NCBI RefSeq assembly: GCF_001262495.1
Contig: NZ_LGYE01000002.1
Location: forward strand, 858,368-922,367
DNA from: Microbacterium sp. GCS4
Lineage (GTDB): Bacteria; Actinomycetota; Actinomycetes; Actinomycetales; Microbacteriaceae
Length of the DNA: 64,000 nucleotides
Direction of reading: 5' to 3'
Shown here: positions 43,387 to 53,414 of the stretch, one piece after another
Layout: each line of letters opens with the position of its first letter
How positions within the stretch are numbered: the stretch's first letter is position 1
Translations under genes and position numbers: made by a program
Notes under the pieces: generated by a model
Seen by the model: the letters and a program-made list of their open reading frames with translations, nothing else
Told to the model about the DNA's origin: nothing
Databases searched by the model: none

Positions 43387-44297
43387 GAATCGGACTCATC
43401 CTGGCGGAAGCCCTCGGCGGCCTCCGTCGCAACATCTCGATGGTCATCTCCGTCGTACTCGTGACATTCGTGTCGCTCACATTCGTCGGGGCCGCGATCC
43501 TCATGCAGTCGCAGATCGGCACCATGCGCGGGTACTGGACCGAGCGGGCCCAGGTGGCCGTGTACATGTGCTCGACGATCTCCGAGTCGCCGACCTGCGT
43601 CGACGGCGGCGCCACTGAGGATCAGGTGAACGCCGTGCGCGACCAGCTCGACGGCGAGGCCCTCTCACCGCTCATCAGCGAGGTGACCTTCGATACCAAG
43701 GAGGACACCTACGCCAAGCTCGTCGCGCAGCTCGGCGAGGAGCAGGCGAGCGTGATCACCCCGGACCAGGCGTTCGAGGTCTTCTTCGTCACGATGAAGG
43801 ACCCGGGGCAGTCGCAGGTGATCTCCGAGGCGTTCAACGGCGTCGCCGGGGTCGAACAGGTGCAGGATCAGCTGCAGTACCTGGAACCCCTGTTCTCGGC
43901 GCTCACGGTCGCGACGTACATCGCGGTGGGCATCGCCGTGCTGATGCTCATCGCCGCGATCCTGCTGATCGGCACGACGATCCGATTGTCGGCGTATGCG
44001 CGTCGCAAGGAGATCGGCATCATGCGACTGGTCGGGGCGTCGAACCGCTTCATCCAGACCCCGTTCGTGCTGGAGGGCGTGTTCGCGGCGTTCCTCGGGT
44101 CCGTCCTCGCGAGCGCCGCGGTCGTCGCCGGGGTGCACTTCGGCGTCAACGGCTATCTCCGCGGACGCGTGCCGTTCATCACGACCTGGATCACGATGCA
44201 GGATGCCGCGCTCGTCGTTCCCGTCCTGATCGGCATCGGCGTGGTGCTGGCCGCGCTCTCGGCCGGGTTCGCGATCCGCCGGTGGCTTCGCACCTGA
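43383..44297 (+). CDS. ftsX: FtsX, cell-division membrane protein
   Basis: Permease-like partner of FtsE that passes the ATPase signal across the membrane to cell-wall hydrolases, 304 residues. One N-terminal helix ([23 protein letters not shown]), an extracellular loop of about 130 residues with two cysteines ([15 protein letters not shown]) and three C-terminal helices match FtsX. The intracellular [17 protein letters not shown] near residue 208 is the family motif. Confidence 0.95.
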   Translation: MRIGLILAEALGGLRRNISMVISVVLVTFVSLTFVGAAILMQSQIGTMRGYWTERAQVAVYMCSTISESPTCVDGGATEDQVNAVRDQLDGEALSPLISEVTFDTKEDTYAKLVAQLGEEQASVITPDQAFEVFFVTMKDPGQSQVISEAFNGVAGVEQVQDQLQYLEPLFSALTVATYIAVGIAVLMLIAAILLIGTTIRLSAYARRKEIGIMRLVGASNRFIQTPFVLEGVFAAFLGSVLASAAVVAGVHFGVNGYLRGRVPFITTWITMQDAALVVPVLIGIGVVLAALSAGFAIRRWLRT

Positions 44298-44311
44298 CCC
44301 GCTCCGCGGTA

Positions 44312-44317
44312 TAGACT
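44312..44317 (+). promoter_or_regulatory. -10 hexamer TAGACT of smpB
   Basis: TAGACT lies about 65 bp before the smpB ATG, so unlike most neighbours this gene has a real 5' leader, ending in an AGGAGA ribosome site. Confidence 0.5.
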
Positions 44318-44382
44318 GGCAGGCTGCCGTGCGCCCGCCACCGGGCACCGCACGATGCCACGGCACGGATCAGGAGAGAATC

Positions 44383-44859
44383 ATGCCCAGGGAACGCGGG
44401 GAGAAGGTCATCGCGACCAATCGTCGCGCACGTCACGACTACAACATCGAGAAGTCGTACGAGGCGGGGATGGTGCTCACCGGCACCGAGGTGAAGTCGC
44501 TGCGTCAGGGACGCGCCAACCTCAGCGACGGCTACGCGTTCGTCAAGGGCAACGAGGTGTTCCTGGATGCCGTGCACATCCCCGAGTACTCCCAGGGGCA
44601 CTGGACGAACCACTCGGCCAAGCGCATCCGCAAGCTGCTGCTGCACCGCGAGGAGATCGCCAAGCTCGCTCACGCCGTCTCGGCAGGCGGGTACACCCTG
44701 ATCCCGCTCAAGCTGTACTTCTCGGACGGCCGCGCGAAGGTCGAGATCGCCTTGGCGAAGGGCAAGCGCGAGTACGACAAGCGCCAGACCCTGCGCGAGC
44801 GTCAGGACACCCGCGAGGCCGAGCGCGCCATGCGCCTGCGCAACCGCGTCGGCGAGTGA
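44383..44859 (+). CDS. smpB: SmpB, tmRNA-binding protein
   Basis: Binds tmRNA and delivers it to stalled ribosomes for trans-translation. The 158 residues contain [31 protein letters not shown] near the N-terminus, HIPEYSQG near 64 and the basic C-terminal tail [16 protein letters not shown] that mimics mRNA in the decoding channel. AGGAGA precedes the ATG. Follows ftsX by 85 bp; the tmRNA gene itself is not found in the window. Confidence 0.96.
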   Translation: MPRERGEKVIATNRRARHDYNIEKSYEAGMVLTGTEVKSLRQGRANLSDGYAFVKGNEVFLDAVHIPEYSQGHWTNHSAKRIRKLLLHREEIAKLAHAVSAGGYTLIPLKLYFSDGRAKVEIALAKGKREYDKRQTLRERQDTREAERAMRLRNRVGE

Positions 44860-44897
44860 CCGTCGCCCTCTGATCCGCCTCCCGTGGCGGCACGCCC

Positions 44898-46781
44898 TCA
44901 GGGCGCGGGTGTGAAACCGAACACGCGGCCGAGGAACGCGAGCTCGCGCTCGAGCGCGTCGACGATCGTCTCCGCCGCCCGGAAGCCGTGGCCCTCCGTC
45001 GGGTACGCCACGTACTCGTGCTCCACGTCCCGCGACCGCAGCGCGTCGCGGATCGCCTCGGACTGGGCGGGAGGCACCACGCGATCCTCTCCGCCCTGCA
45101 ACAGGAGCACCGGCACGTCGATGCGGTCGGCGTGCGTGAGCGGCGAGCGGTCGACGTACAGCTGCTCGGCCTCGGGGAGCGGACCCACCAGGCCCTCGAT
45201 GTAGTGCGCCTCGAAGTCGTGCGAGTGCTCGGCCAGCATCCGCAGGTCCGCGACGCCGTAGCGGCTGATCCCGGCGGCGAACGTGCCGCCCCGCACGAGC
45301 GCAGACAGCACCGTCCACCCACCCGCCGAACCGCCGCGGATCGCGATGCGCGCCGGGTCGGCCAGCCCGGCATCCACCAGGCCGCGCGCGGCCGCGATCA
45401 CGTCGTCGACGTCGACGACGCCCCACTGGCCGTCGAGCCTTTCGCGGTACGCACGGCCGTAGCCCGTCGATCCCCCGTAGTTGACGTCGAGCACGCCGAT
45501 GCCGCGGCTGGTGTAGAACGCGACGGCGGCGGAGGACGCCCCGGTGACATGCGCCGTAGGACCGCCGTGCACGAAGACGACGTACGGCGAGAGCTCGCCG
45601 TCCGGCGCGGTGTGCTCGGGGTTCCGCGGGGCGTAGGCGAACGCGTGCACGGGGCCGTGCGGGCCGTCGACGAGGAGGACGGATGCCGTGGGCATCCACG
45701 CAGGATCCGCTGGCGTCCCTCCGGCGATGCGCTCGACTGCGCCCGAGTCGACGTCGACCGCCCACACGCCGGGTGCAGACGTCGAGCTGCTGCCGGACAG
45801 CAGCACGCGGGAGCCCGAGACGTCGTCGACGCTGACGTGACCGTCGGCCGCGAGGGTCAGCGGGCGTGCGCTGCCGTCCGGTGAGACGACCACCACGTCG
45901 TCGCGACCGTTCGTGCGCACCGCCACGATGCGGCCGTCGTCGAGAGGCTGGAACCATCTGTTGCCGAGAACCCAGAGCCCGTAGCCGGTGTCGGCGTCGA
46001 TGCGAGCGGCCGACACCGCTCGAACATCCGCTTCGCTGCGGTCGCCGTCGGCGCCGCTGCCGTCGCCGAGGCGGAGGCGCTGCAGAGCCCAGCGCCCGGA
46101 GGGATCGTCGGCGTACACGAGCTCGTCGTCGCCGGTCCACTCCGGCTGCAGGGCGGCTCGGGTCGCAGGTGCGATCCGCCGGTCGCGGTCCGCGATCACG
46201 AGTGCGGCCGACTGCCACGGCATCCGGGGAGCATGCCACTCGACCCAGGCGAGGCGGGAGCCGTCGGGCGAGAGCGCGGGATGCGCGTAGAAGCCCTCGC
46301 CCTCCACGATCACGGTCAGTGCGCGCTCGTCGTCCGCTGCCGAGCCGTCCAGCGGGATCTCCACGATGCCGCGACGGTGCGGATCGCTCGTCAGGTCCTC
46401 ACGGACCGCGAACAGGCGCCCGTGCTGCAGTCGCAGTCCGCCGTGAGCCGGCCCGGGCGGGGTGAGCGGCACGGGATCGCCGCCGCGCGGCATCCGGCGC
46501 ACGCGCTGGTCGGCCGCGTCGACGAAGTACAGGGTGCCGTCGTGGTCGGCCGTCCAGGCGCCACCGCCGTACTCGTGCACTCGGGACCGCGCGTTCCACG
46601 GAGCGGGCAGGACCACCGCGCCCGTCGAGCTGCGCACTGCGACGCGGCCGCCCTCTGCGGGCACGGACTCTCCCCACCACACCTCGTCGCCGACGAAGCG
46701 GGCACCGTCGATGCGCGGCGCGGCTGCGGCGATCGACGCGGGGGAGAAGGGGGAGGACCAGGAGCCGTACGGTGCGGTCAT
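44898..46781 (-). CDS. S9 family serine peptidase (prolyl oligopeptidase type)
   Basis: 627-residue cytosolic peptidase with an N-terminal beta-propeller (about 1-370) and a C-terminal alpha/beta hydrolase. The catalytic triad is visible: Ser485 in RGGSAGGW, Asp566 in GGEDRVV and His598 in TEGHGF. VHGGPTAHV near 408 forms the oxyanion region. It would cleave short peptides, perhaps acyl-peptides. TAGGCT ends 7 nt before the ATG, suggesting a leaderless mRNA. Not functionally tied to smpB, with which it is convergent. Confidence 0.92.
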   Translation of the reverse strand: MTAPYGSWSSPFSPASIAAAAPRIDGARFVGDEVWWGESVPAEGGRVAVRSSTGAVVLPAPWNARSRVHEYGGGAWTADHDGTLYFVDAADQRVRRMPRGGDPVPLTPPGPAHGGLRLQHGRLFAVREDLTSDPHRRGIVEIPLDGSAADDERALTVIVEGEGFYAHPALSPDGSRLAWVEWHAPRMPWQSAALVIADRDRRIAPATRAALQPEWTGDDELVYADDPSGRWALQRLRLGDGSGADGDRSEADVRAVSAARIDADTGYGLWVLGNRWFQPLDDGRIVAVRTNGRDDVVVVSPDGSARPLTLAADGHVSVDDVSGSRVLLSGSSSTSAPGVWAVDVDSGAVERIAGGTPADPAWMPTASVLLVDGPHGPVHAFAYAPRNPEHTAPDGELSPYVVFVHGGPTAHVTGASSAAVAFYTSRGIGVLDVNYGGSTGYGRAYRERLDGQWGVVDVDDVIAAARGLVDAGLADPARIAIRGGSAGGWTVLSALVRGGTFAAGISRYGVADLRMLAEHSHDFEAHYIEGLVGPLPEAEQLYVDRSPLTHADRIDVPVLLLQGGEDRVVPPAQSEAIRDALRSRDVEHEYVAYPTEGHGFRAAETIVDALERELAFLGRVFGFTPAP

Positions 46782-46788
46782 GCCTTCG

Positions 46789-46794
46789 AGCCTA
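46789..46794 (-). promoter_or_regulatory. -10 hexamer TAGGCT of the S9 peptidase gene
   Basis: TAGGCT on the minus strand ends 7 nt before the ATG at 46781. Confidence 0.6.
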
Positions 46795-46919
46795 AGCGCG
46801 GGGCGCCGTGCGGTGCCTTCCGGCGCGCGTCGAGGGAGCGGGACGGCGCGCGGTCGTGCGGTGCGGCGCGGGCGGCGAACAGCGCAGAATCAGACGGCGC
46901 GCAGTCAGGCGGCGCAGTG

Positions 46920-47606
46920 TCAGACGGCGCGGAGGACGGCCACGACCTTGCCGAGGATCACGGCCTCGTCGCCGAGGATCGGCTCGAACGCGGAGTTGCG
47001 CGGCAGCAGCCACGTGTGACCGTCGCGGCGTCGCAGCACCTTGACGGTGGCTTCTCCGTCGAGCATCGCGGCGACGATCTCGCCGTTCTCGGCGGTGCCC
47101 TGGGATCGCACGACCACCCAGTCGCCGTCGCAGATCGCGGCGTCGATCATCGATTCGCCCGAGACCTTCAGCATGAACAGGTCGCCCTTGCCGACCAGCT
47201 GACGCGGCAGGGGGAAGATCTCCTCGACCTGCTGGTCGGCGGTGATCGGCACACCCGCGGCGATGCGGCCGACCAGGGGGACGAGCGCGGCGTCGCCGAC
47301 CGGGGTCGCGACGTCGGCGGGATTCTCGGCGCCGGTGCCGGGGAGGTCGATCAGCACTTCCATGGCCCGTGTCTTGCCGGGATCGCGGCGCAGGTAGCCG
47401 CTGAGCTCGAGCTGGCCGAGCTGGTGGGTCACGCTCGACAGCGACTTGAGGCCGACGGCGTCGCCGATCTCGCGCATGCTCGGCGGGTAGCCGTAGCGGC
47501 TGATGGAGGTCTGGATGACCTCGAGGATGGCCATCTGCTTGGGGCTGAGGCTCTTCCGACGACGAGTGCGCGGCGCCTCGGCTTCGGGGGCGGAGTTCTC
47601 GCTCAT
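46920..47606 (-). CDS. lexA: LexA, SOS repressor
   Basis: Represses DNA-damage genes and self-cleaves when RecA filaments form. The 228 residues have the winged helix-turn-helix ([33 protein letters not shown] region), the Ala117-Gly118 cleavage site in RIAAGVP, and the catalytic dyad Ser152 (SGESMID) and Lys189 (ATVKVL). It is divergent from the LysM protein gene, and the 279-bp gap between them carries LexA-like palindromes. Start ATG at 47606 follows GGAGAACC. Confidence 0.97.
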   Translation of the reverse strand: MSENSAPEAEAPRTRRRKSLSPKQMAILEVIQTSISRYGYPPSMREIGDAVGLKSLSSVTHQLGQLELSGYLRRDPGKTRAMEVLIDLPGTGAENPADVATPVGDAALVPLVGRIAAGVPITADQQVEEIFPLPRQLVGKGDLFMLKVSGESMIDAAICDGDWVVVRSQGTAENGEIVAAMLDGEATVKVLRRRDGHTWLLPRNSAFEPILGDEAVILGKVVAVLRAV

Positions 47607-47675
47607 GGTTCTCCTCAGGGGTGCGGATCCGGCGTCTCGATTCGAATGTCGGAGGTCCGTGGTGGGGTGTTCGTA

Positions 47676-47691
47676 TCGAAACCGTATCCGA
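47676..47691 (-). promoter_or_regulatory. Possible LexA box for lexA autoregulation
   Basis: TCGAAACCGTATCCGA partly matches the actinobacterial SOS box TCGAAC-N4-GTTCGA (left half good, right half weak). It lies about 70 bp upstream of the lexA start. Confidence 0.35.
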
Positions 47692-47760
47692 GAAACGCGC
47701 CGATAGGGAATATCTGTTCGAGCGTGTCGGTTATCTCGGGGGCCGGATTTCGAAGAAGTC

Positions 47761-47792
47761 TTGACAGATGTTCGAATTCGAAGATAACTTCG
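47761..47792 (+). promoter_or_regulatory. SOS-type promoter of the LysM gene with LexA-like operator
   Basis: TTGACA (47761-47766) is a consensus -35, and TAACTT (47785-47790, 18-bp spacer) or GATAAC is the -10. A perfect palindrome CGAAG-ATAA-CTTCG (47779-47792) covers the -10, and TTCGAATTCGAA (47771-47782) fills the spacer. Both resemble LexA half-sites (CGAA/TTCG). LexA binding here would block the polymerase. Confidence 0.65.
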
Positions 47793-47885
47793 GAACGTAG
47801 CTTCGCATCCTCGGCTCCCGGCCGAGTCGCGGATGCGAACGCTACGCCACCTTCACCGCCCCGCGGTCACCCAGAGGAGCACGAG

Positions 47886-48248
47886 ATGAGCACCATCACC
47901 TTCAGCAGCGCAGCAGTCCTTCCGGCACGTCCGGCGACTCGCATCCGGCTGACGGCGCGCGGTCGTCGGGTCGTGCTCGCTCTCGCGGCTCTGCCGCTCG
48001 CGGCGGGCATCGCCTTCGGTGCGCTGAGCGGCGGGAGCGCGATCGCATCGAACGAGCACGTCGCGACAGCATCCTTCGAGACCGTGACCGTGATGCCCGG
48101 CGACACCCTCTGGTCGATCGCCGAGAGCGTCGCGCCGGGATCGGACCCGCGTGAGGTCATCGGCGACATCACTCGGCTCAACGCGCTGCAGGGCGGCGCG
48201 TTGCAGATCGGTCAGGAGATCGCGATCCCCGCGGTCTACTCGGAGTGA
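47886..48248 (+). CDS. LysM-domain membrane protein, likely SOS cell-division inhibitor
   Basis: 120 residues: a basic N-terminus, one membrane helix (VVLALAALPLAAGIAFGAL, about 30-48) and an extracytoplasmic LysM domain (VTVMPGDTLWSIAESVAP...LQIGQEIAIP). This is the layout and position, facing lexA, of Bacillus YneA and mycobacterial Rv2719c, SOS-induced proteins that halt division by acting on the cell wall. The promoter carries LexA-like palindromes. GAGGAG lies 7 nt before the ATG. Function by analogy, identity of the domains by sequence. Confidence 0.85.
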   Translation: MSTITFSSAAVLPARPATRIRLTARGRRVVLALAALPLAAGIAFGALSGGSAIASNEHVATASFETVTVMPGDTLWSIAESVAPGSDPREVIGDITRLNALQGGALQIGQEIAIPAVYSE

Positions 48249-48295
48249 GTGCTTCACTCGGCGTCACCGAGTGACGCGCGGTGCCCCGCTCGGCC

Positions 48296-48301
48296 TACCA
48301 T
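48296..48301 (+). promoter_or_regulatory. -10 hexamer TACCAT of hisC
   Basis: TACCAT ends 7 nt before the GTG at 48309; leaderless layout for the hisCBH operon. Confidence 0.5.
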
Positions 48302-48308
48302 GGGAAGG

Positions 48309-49394
48309 GTGACTGCTTCGCTCGCCGACCTTCCGCTCCGTGACGATCTCCGGGGCCTCACGCCCTATGGTGCGCCTCAGGCCCCGCTTCCCATCGCGCT
48401 GAACGTCAACGAGAACACGCATCCCGTGCCCGATGCCGTCGCCAGCGACATCCTCGACGACATCGCGGTGGCGCTTCGCGACGTCAACCGCTACCCCGAT
48501 CGCGAGTTCACGACCCTCCGCGAAGGTTTCGCGGAGTACCTCGGCCACGGACTCGACGCCTCGCAGATCTGGGCCGGCAACGGTTCGAACGAGGTCCTGC
48601 AGCACATCCTGCAGGCGTTCGGTGGGCCCGGTCGCACCGCGTTCAGCTTCGCGCCCACCTACTCGATGTACCCGTTGATCGCGAAGGGCACCGGCGCGAA
48701 CTGGGTCGCCGGTACGCGGCAGCCGGACTACACGATCACCCCGGATGAGGCCGCCGCGCAGGTCGCCGAGGTCGATCCCGACGTCATCCTGCTCTGCGCG
48801 CCGAACAACCCGACGGGTACCCCACTGGGCCTCGACGTCGTCGAGGCGGTCTACGAGGTCTCGCGGGGCATCGTCGTCGTCGACGAGGCGTACCAGGAGT
48901 TCGCACCGCACGACGCGCCCTCCGCTCTCACCTTGCTCGACGGCCGTCCGCGCCTGGCGGTCTCGCGCACCATGAGCAAGGCCTTCGCGTTCGCCGGCGC
49001 GCGCGTCGGCTACCTCGCTGCCGACCCCGCGTTCATCGACGCCCTGCGCCTCGTCCGTCTGCCCTATCACCTCAGCGCGCTCACACAGGCGGCCGCGATC
49101 GCGGCACTGCGCAACTCTGACGTGATGCTCGGCATGGTCGCGGAGATCGTCGAGCAGCGTGATCGGATCTCGGCGACACTCGAGGCGCTCGGCTACACGC
49201 CGCACGAGTCATGGTCGAACTTCGTGCTGTTCGGCGGCGTCGCCGATCCGAAGCGCGTCTGGCAGGAGCTGTACGACGGGGGAGTGCTGATCCGCGACGT
49301 GGGGCTTCCCGGGCACCTCCGTGTGACGGCCGGCACCGACGCCGAGACCACGGCGTTCCTGGACGCCCTCGCATCGATAGGATCGGCATCATGA
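48309..49394 (+). CDS. hisC: Histidinol-phosphate aminotransferase
   Basis: PLP enzyme of histidine synthesis converting imidazole acetol phosphate and glutamate to histidinol phosphate. The 361 residues show [11 protein letters not shown] at the N-terminus, [11 protein letters not shown] near 98, [10 protein letters not shown] near 175, [10 protein letters not shown] near 202 and the PLP lysine in [17 protein letters not shown] near 236. First gene of hisC-hisB-hisH, with a 4-bp overlap into hisB. GTG start with GGGAAGG just upstream. Confidence 0.95.
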   Translation: MTASLADLPLRDDLRGLTPYGAPQAPLPIALNVNENTHPVPDAVASDILDDIAVALRDVNRYPDREFTTLREGFAEYLGHGLDASQIWAGNGSNEVLQHILQAFGGPGRTAFSFAPTYSMYPLIAKGTGANWVAGTRQPDYTITPDEAAAQVAEVDPDVILLCAPNNPTGTPLGLDVVEAVYEVSRGIVVVDEAYQEFAPHDAPSALTLLDGRPRLAVSRTMSKAFAFAGARVGYLAADPAFIDALRLVRLPYHLSALTQAAAIAALRNSDVMLGMVAEIVEQRDRISATLEALGYTPHESWSNFVLFGGVADPKRVWQELYDGGVLIRDVGLPGHLRVTAGTDAETTAFLDALASIGSAS

Positions 49395-50008
49395 GCAGCA
49401 CCGCCCAGGCCCCGCGCACCGCCAACCGTGTGCGCAGCACCTCCGAGTCGTCCGTCGAGCTCGAGCTGAACCTCGACGGCACGGGTGCGAGCCGCATCGA
49501 CACCTCGGTGCCGTTCTTCGACCACATGCTCACGGCGTTCGCGAAGCACTCGCTGACCGACCTCACGGTGCGCGCCTCCGGCGACACCCACATCGACGCC
49601 CACCACACCGTCGAGGACATCTCGATCGTGCTCGGTCAGGCGATCCGCGAGGCGCTCGGCGACAAGTCGGGCATCGCCCGCTACGGCGACGCGCTCGTGC
49701 CTCTCGACGAGGCGCTCGCGCAGGCCGTGGTCGACATCTCCGGACGGCCGTACCTCGTGCACACCGGCGAGCCCGTCGGCTTCGAGCACCACCTGATCGG
49801 CGGTCACTTCACGGGGTCGCTCGTGCGACACACGTTCGAGGCGCTCGCGTTCAACGCCGGCCTCACGGTGCACGTCCGAGTCCTGGGCGGCCGCGACCCG
49901 CACCACATCGCGGAGGCCGAGTACAAGGCGTTCGCGCGCGCGTTCCGTCAGGCCAAGGCTCTCGACCCGCTGGTCGACGGCATCCCCTCCACCAAGGGAG
50001 CGCTGTGA
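49391..50008 (+). CDS. hisB: Imidazoleglycerol-phosphate dehydratase
   Basis: Dehydrates imidazole glycerol phosphate, the step before HisC. The 205 residues contain the metal-binding histidine motifs [13 protein letters not shown] near 42, [15 protein letters not shown] near 65 and the second [16 protein letters not shown] near 170. It is the single-domain dehydratase, without the phosphatase fused in enterobacteria. ATGA overlap with hisC and GTGA overlap with hisH. Confidence 0.96.
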   Translation: MSSTAQAPRTANRVRSTSESSVELELNLDGTGASRIDTSVPFFDHMLTAFAKHSLTDLTVRASGDTHIDAHHTVEDISIVLGQAIREALGDKSGIARYGDALVPLDEALAQAVVDISGRPYLVHTGEPVGFEHHLIGGHFTGSLVRHTFEALAFNAGLTVHVRVLGGRDPHHIAEAEYKAFARAFRQAKALDPLVDGIPSTKGAL

Positions 50009-50646
50009 GCCGTACGCCCCGCGTCGCCGTCTTCGACTACGAGTCCGGCAACGTGCACTCGGCGGTGAAGGCCCTCGTCGCGGCCGGAGCGGATGCCGTG
50101 CTCACGCGCGACCGCTCCGAGGCGCTCGAGGCCGACGGCCTGCTCGTGCCCGGTGTCGGCGCCTTCCAGGCCGTGCGCGATGCCCTGCACGCCCACGGCG
50201 GGGACGAGATCATCGATCGCCGGCTCGCCGGCGGACGTCCGGTGCTCGGCATCTGCGTCGGCATGCAGGTCCTCTTCGCGCACGGCGTGGAGCGCGGCCA
50301 CGACACCGAGGGACTCGGCGAATGGCCCGGGGCGGTGACCGAGCTGAACGCTCCCGTGCTCCCACACATGGGGTGGAACACCGTCGAACCCGGCGCGGAC
50401 TCCGTTCTCTTCCGCGGAATCGAGCAGGAGCGCTTCTACTTCGTGCACTCCTACGGCGCCCAGAAGTGGGAGCTCGACGTCATCCCGCCGTTCCCGCAGC
50501 CGGTCCTGACGTGGGCGACGCACGGCGACCCGTTCCTCGCCGCCGTCGAGAACGGTCCGTTGTCGGCCACGCAGTTCCACCCGGAGAAGTCCGGCGATGC
50601 CGGCATCCAACTGCTCCGGAACTGGATCGGTTCCCTCGGGGACTGA
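50005..50646 (+). CDS. hisH: Imidazole glycerol phosphate synthase glutaminase subunit
   Basis: Class I glutamine amidotransferase that feeds ammonia to HisF. The 213 residues hold the nucleophile cysteine in [11 protein letters not shown] near 83, the oxyanion PHMGWN near 117, and the His-Glu pair in [10 protein letters not shown] near 193. [13 protein letters not shown] opens the domain. HisF is not in the window. The next his gene, priA, follows after an opposing ParA-like gene. Confidence 0.95.
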   Translation: MSRTPRVAVFDYESGNVHSAVKALVAAGADAVLTRDRSEALEADGLLVPGVGAFQAVRDALHAHGGDEIIDRRLAGGRPVLGICVGMQVLFAHGVERGHDTEGLGEWPGAVTELNAPVLPHMGWNTVEPGADSVLFRGIEQERFYFVHSYGAQKWELDVIPPFPQPVLTWATHGDPFLAAVENGPLSATQFHPEKSGDAGIQLLRNWIGSLGD

Positions 50647-50682
50647 CCTGCCCGTACGGCCACCCGGCTGAGCGGGTCGCTC

Positions 50683-52512
50683 TCAGAACCCGCGGGCGAC
50701 GGCCGCAGCGGCCGACAGCCACGCCTCCTGGGTGGGCGAGGCGAGCGCGCGCAGCCGAAGGTGACCGTCGACCATCTCCCGGTCGTAGGGGATCTGTACG
50801 ACTTCCCGCGCGAGCGGCTGATAGCCGGCGACGACCTCGGCGATCTCGGCGGACGAGGCCTTGGGGTCGGCCTGGCTCACCACGACGACGGCCTGGCGCG
50901 CGAGATGGGCGGACCGCTCGTCGCGGTCCTCCAGCGCCTCCAGGAGCAGTGCCCCTGCTTCGGCGTGGTCGTCGCGGGTCGTCGTGGCGACGACGAGCTG
51001 GTCGGCACGGTCGATCATCCGCAACCACATCGGGTCGGACTCGTCGTTGCCCGAGTCGATGATGATGAGACGGTAGAACTTCGCGGCGACCGCGTGGATC
51101 GCATCCACGTCCGCGGGACTCAGCCTGTTCTCGTGCGCGAGCCGGATCGGCTTCGACCGCAGCACGTCGTACTTCTCCTGCGGCTGGTGGTGCACGAAAT
51201 GCGCGAGGTCGGCGGACTGCCCTTGGGCGCCCAGCAGCCTCTGCGTCTGGGGGAGCAGTTCCAGGAGGGTGCGATCGTGCGCCCCGGTCTCGGTGCGCCA
51301 CCCGAGCGTTCCCCGGGTCTGGTTGTTGTCCCAGGCGAGCACCCCGGCGCCACCGTACTGCGCGAACACCGCGGACAGCAGCACGGTCGCCGGGGTCTTC
51401 CCCGCTCCGCCCTTGCCGTTGACGACTGCGACGGTGCGAGGTCCCGGCCAGTGGCGGCTCACGGCATGCTCGTCATCGCGCTGTGCGCGTTCGCTCGCGT
51501 TCGGTCCCAGGGAGAACCCGAGACGGTTGAGGAAGCCGCGTCCTCCGCGGCGGGCGGGATCCTCGCGCGGATCCTGCTGGAGGAAGGAACGCCGCTCGAC
51601 ACCCTGCTCGCGCTGCTCGCGCCGGGATGCGGCGGGGTGGTCGGATGCCGACGCGGCAGGTGCCTGCGGCGCGGCGGGCGCGTGCGGCGCGGCGGGTGTC
51701 TGCGGTGCGGCGGGCGCGTGCGGTGCGGTGGGTGCCTGCGATGCGGCAGGCGGATGCTGCGCGGCCGGCGTATGTGGAGCCGCCGGCGCGTGCGGTGTGG
51801 CGGGCGCGTGCGATGCGGCGGGCGCGAACGGAGCCGAGGGAGCAGAGGTCCGCGGCGGATGCGCCCCGGGAACCTTCTCGACGAGTTCCGGCTGAGCCGG
51901 CGAGGTCGGCTGAGGTGGTGCTGCCGTCGCCGCCGGTGACGAGGGCGCGCCGGATGCCGGTGGCATGGTGGGCCGTGCCGCGGGCGCGGTGCCCTGGTCG
52001 GCGGCCTGCGGTGGGACGGGCATCGCGGTGGGCACGGGCGGCGTCGCCGGGGCGGACGGGATGCTCGCGGTGCTCGGCGACGGTGTGGTCGCCGGGTCGG
52101 GTGGGCTCGTCTGCGTCTGCGGGCTCGCCTGCGCAGGGGCGGGAGCGGGCGCGGTCACCTCGGATGGGGCGGCGGGTCGGTTCGCGGCGGCGGCGGCCGC
52201 AGCGGCACGCGTCGTGGGAGCGGGCACGGTGCGGGGCGCGGGAGTGACGGCCGGCGCGGTAGCGGACGTCGGCGGAGTCGTCGGGGCACCCGGGGTCACC
52301 GGCGCGGCCGGAGCCGGAGGAGTCGGGGGGTGGTCAGTCGGCGCCGCGGTTGGCGTCCGAGATACCGCGTATCCCGGCATGGTGGGCCAGTCGTCGTCAT
52401 CCTGGTCCTGCGGAGTGAGGGGCACGTGCTCGACGAGCTCGGGCGTCTCGGGCGGGCTCGTGTTTCCCCGCCGCAGGGGGCCTCCGCCGTAGGCTTCGCC
52501 GTCGCGCGTCAT
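50683..52512 (-). CDS. ParA/MinD-like ATPase with long Pro/Ala-rich N-terminal tail
   Basis: 609 residues. About 1-330 are proline-alanine-rich and likely disordered, including nine 6-residue units of the [12 protein letters not shown] type. The C-terminal 260 residues are a P-loop ATPase: deviant Walker [12 protein letters not shown] near residue 368, [13 protein letters not shown] near 394 and [13 protein letters not shown] as Walker B region near 476. The tail-plus-ATPase layout recalls EspI-like and other actinobacterial partition-type proteins, perhaps polar or surface localisation. Runs opposite to the his genes it separates. GGAGAAGG precedes the ATG. Confidence 0.82.
   Translation of the reverse strand: MTRDGEAYGGGPLRRGNTSPPETPELVEHVPLTPQDQDDDDWPTMPGYAVSRTPTAAPTDHPPTPPAPAAPVTPGAPTTPPTSATAPAVTPAPRTVPAPTTRAAAAAAAANRPAAPSEVTAPAPAPAQASPQTQTSPPDPATTPSPSTASIPSAPATPPVPTAMPVPPQAADQGTAPAARPTMPPASGAPSSPAATAAPPQPTSPAQPELVEKVPGAHPPRTSAPSAPFAPAASHAPATPHAPAAPHTPAAQHPPAASQAPTAPHAPAAPQTPAAPHAPAAPQAPAASASDHPAASRREQREQGVERRSFLQQDPREDPARRGGRGFLNRLGFSLGPNASERAQRDDEHAVSRHWPGPRTVAVVNGKGGAGKTPATVLLSAVFAQYGGAGVLAWDNNQTRGTLGWRTETGAHDRTLLELLPQTQRLLGAQGQSADLAHFVHHQPQEKYDVLRSKPIRLAHENRLSPADVDAIHAVAAKFYRLIIIDSGNDESDPMWLRMIDRADQLVVATTTRDDHAEAGALLLEALEDRDERSAHLARQAVVVVSQADPKASSAEIAEVVAGYQPLAREVVQIPYDREMVDGHLRLRALASPTQEAWLSAAAAVARGF
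51667..51828 (-). repeat. 18-bp tandem repeat in the ParA-like gene
   Basis: Nine imperfect 18-bp units (plus-strand form CGGTGCGGCGGGCGCGTG) encode the 6-residue Pro/Ala repeats of the tail. The frame is kept, so copy-number change would only alter tail length. Confidence 0.75.
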
Positions 52513-52667
52513 GGACCTTCTCCTCGTCGACCGGATACACGTGTCTTCGAGGCTACCGCGTGGCATCCGTCCCACGGTGTCACGCTCATTTGGAGCGGAC
52601 GGATGCGGCGGCTAGTGTCGATTCTCGTGCCGACGAATCGGCGCTCCCGATCCCACCTGAGGACGTC

Positions 52668-53414
52668 ATGAACGACTTCGCGCAGTCCCCTTCCCTCACC
52701 CTGCTTCCCGCGGTCGACGTCGCAGGCGGCAAGGCTGTCCGGCTCACGCAGGGCGAGGCCGGCACCGAGACCAGCTACGGCGACCCGCTCGACGCGGCGG
52801 GGGAGTGGGTGTCGCAGGGGGCGAAGTGGATCCACCTCGTCGACCTCGACGCGGCGTTCGGGCGCGGCAGCAACGCGCCGATCCTCCGCAGGGTCATCAA
52901 GCAGTTCAAGAACGTGAACGTCGAGCTCTCCGGCGGCATCCGCGACGACGCCACTCTCGAGGCGGCTCTCGAGAGCGGGGCGACGCGCATCAACCTCGGC
53001 ACCGCGGCGCTCGAGAACCCGGAGTGGGCCGCCGACGTCATCAGCCGCTTCGGCGAGGCGATCGCGGTCGGTCTCGACGTGCGCGGCACGACGCTCGCCG
53101 CGCGCGGGTGGACCAAGGAGGGCGGCGACCTCTGGGAGGTGCTCGAGCGCCTCGAGGACGCCGGTTGCAGCCGCTACGTCGTGACCGACGTCACGAAGGA
53201 CGGCACGCTCAAGGGCCCGAACCTGGAGCTCCTGCGCGAGGTGACGTCCCGCACGCCCAAGCCTGTCGTGGCCTCCGGAGGCATCTCGAACCTCGACGAC
53301 ATCGCGGCGCTCCGCGACCTCGTGCCTCTCGGCGTCGAGGGTGCGATCGTCGGCAAGGCACTGTACGCCGGTGCGTTCACGCTCGCTGAGGCACTGGATG
53401 TCGCGGGAGACTGA
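52668..53414 (+). CDS. priA: Phosphoribosyl isomerase A (HisA, probably bifunctional PriA)
   Basis: TIM-barrel isomerase of histidine synthesis; in actinobacteria the same protein often also serves as TrpF in tryptophan synthesis. The 248 residues show the general base aspartate in [15 protein letters not shown] near 14, [12 protein letters not shown] near 53, [10 protein letters not shown] near 86 and the acid aspartate in [15 protein letters not shown] near 174. Whether TrpF is absent elsewhere decides bifunctionality. Start ATG follows GAGG. Overlaps sseB by 17 bp. Confidence 0.93.
   Translation: MNDFAQSPSLTLLPAVDVAGGKAVRLTQGEAGTETSYGDPLDAAGEWVSQGAKWIHLVDLDAAFGRGSNAPILRRVIKQFKNVNVELSGGIRDDATLEAALESGATRINLGTAALENPEWAADVISRFGEAIAVGLDVRGTTLAARGWTKEGGDLWEVLERLEDAGCSRYVVTDVTKDGTLKGPNLELLREVTSRTPKPVVASGGISNLDDIAALRDLVPLGVEGAIVGKALYAGAFTLAEALDVAGD

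Noticed and set aside
44860-44897. tmRNA gene expected near smpB
   Set aside because: Only 38 bp separate smpB from the next gene, and no tRNA-like ends or tag-coding sequence were found in the window.
46789-46920. Possible SOS box or promoter for the S9 peptidase shared with lexA
   Set aside because: lexA ends here rather than starts, and no CGAA/TTCG palindrome is present; TAGGCT explains the peptidase promoter.
46860-46930. Short direct repeats (CAGACGGCGCG units) before the lexA stop
   Set aside because: Only two to three imperfect copies partly inside the lexA end; no structure or function could be supported.
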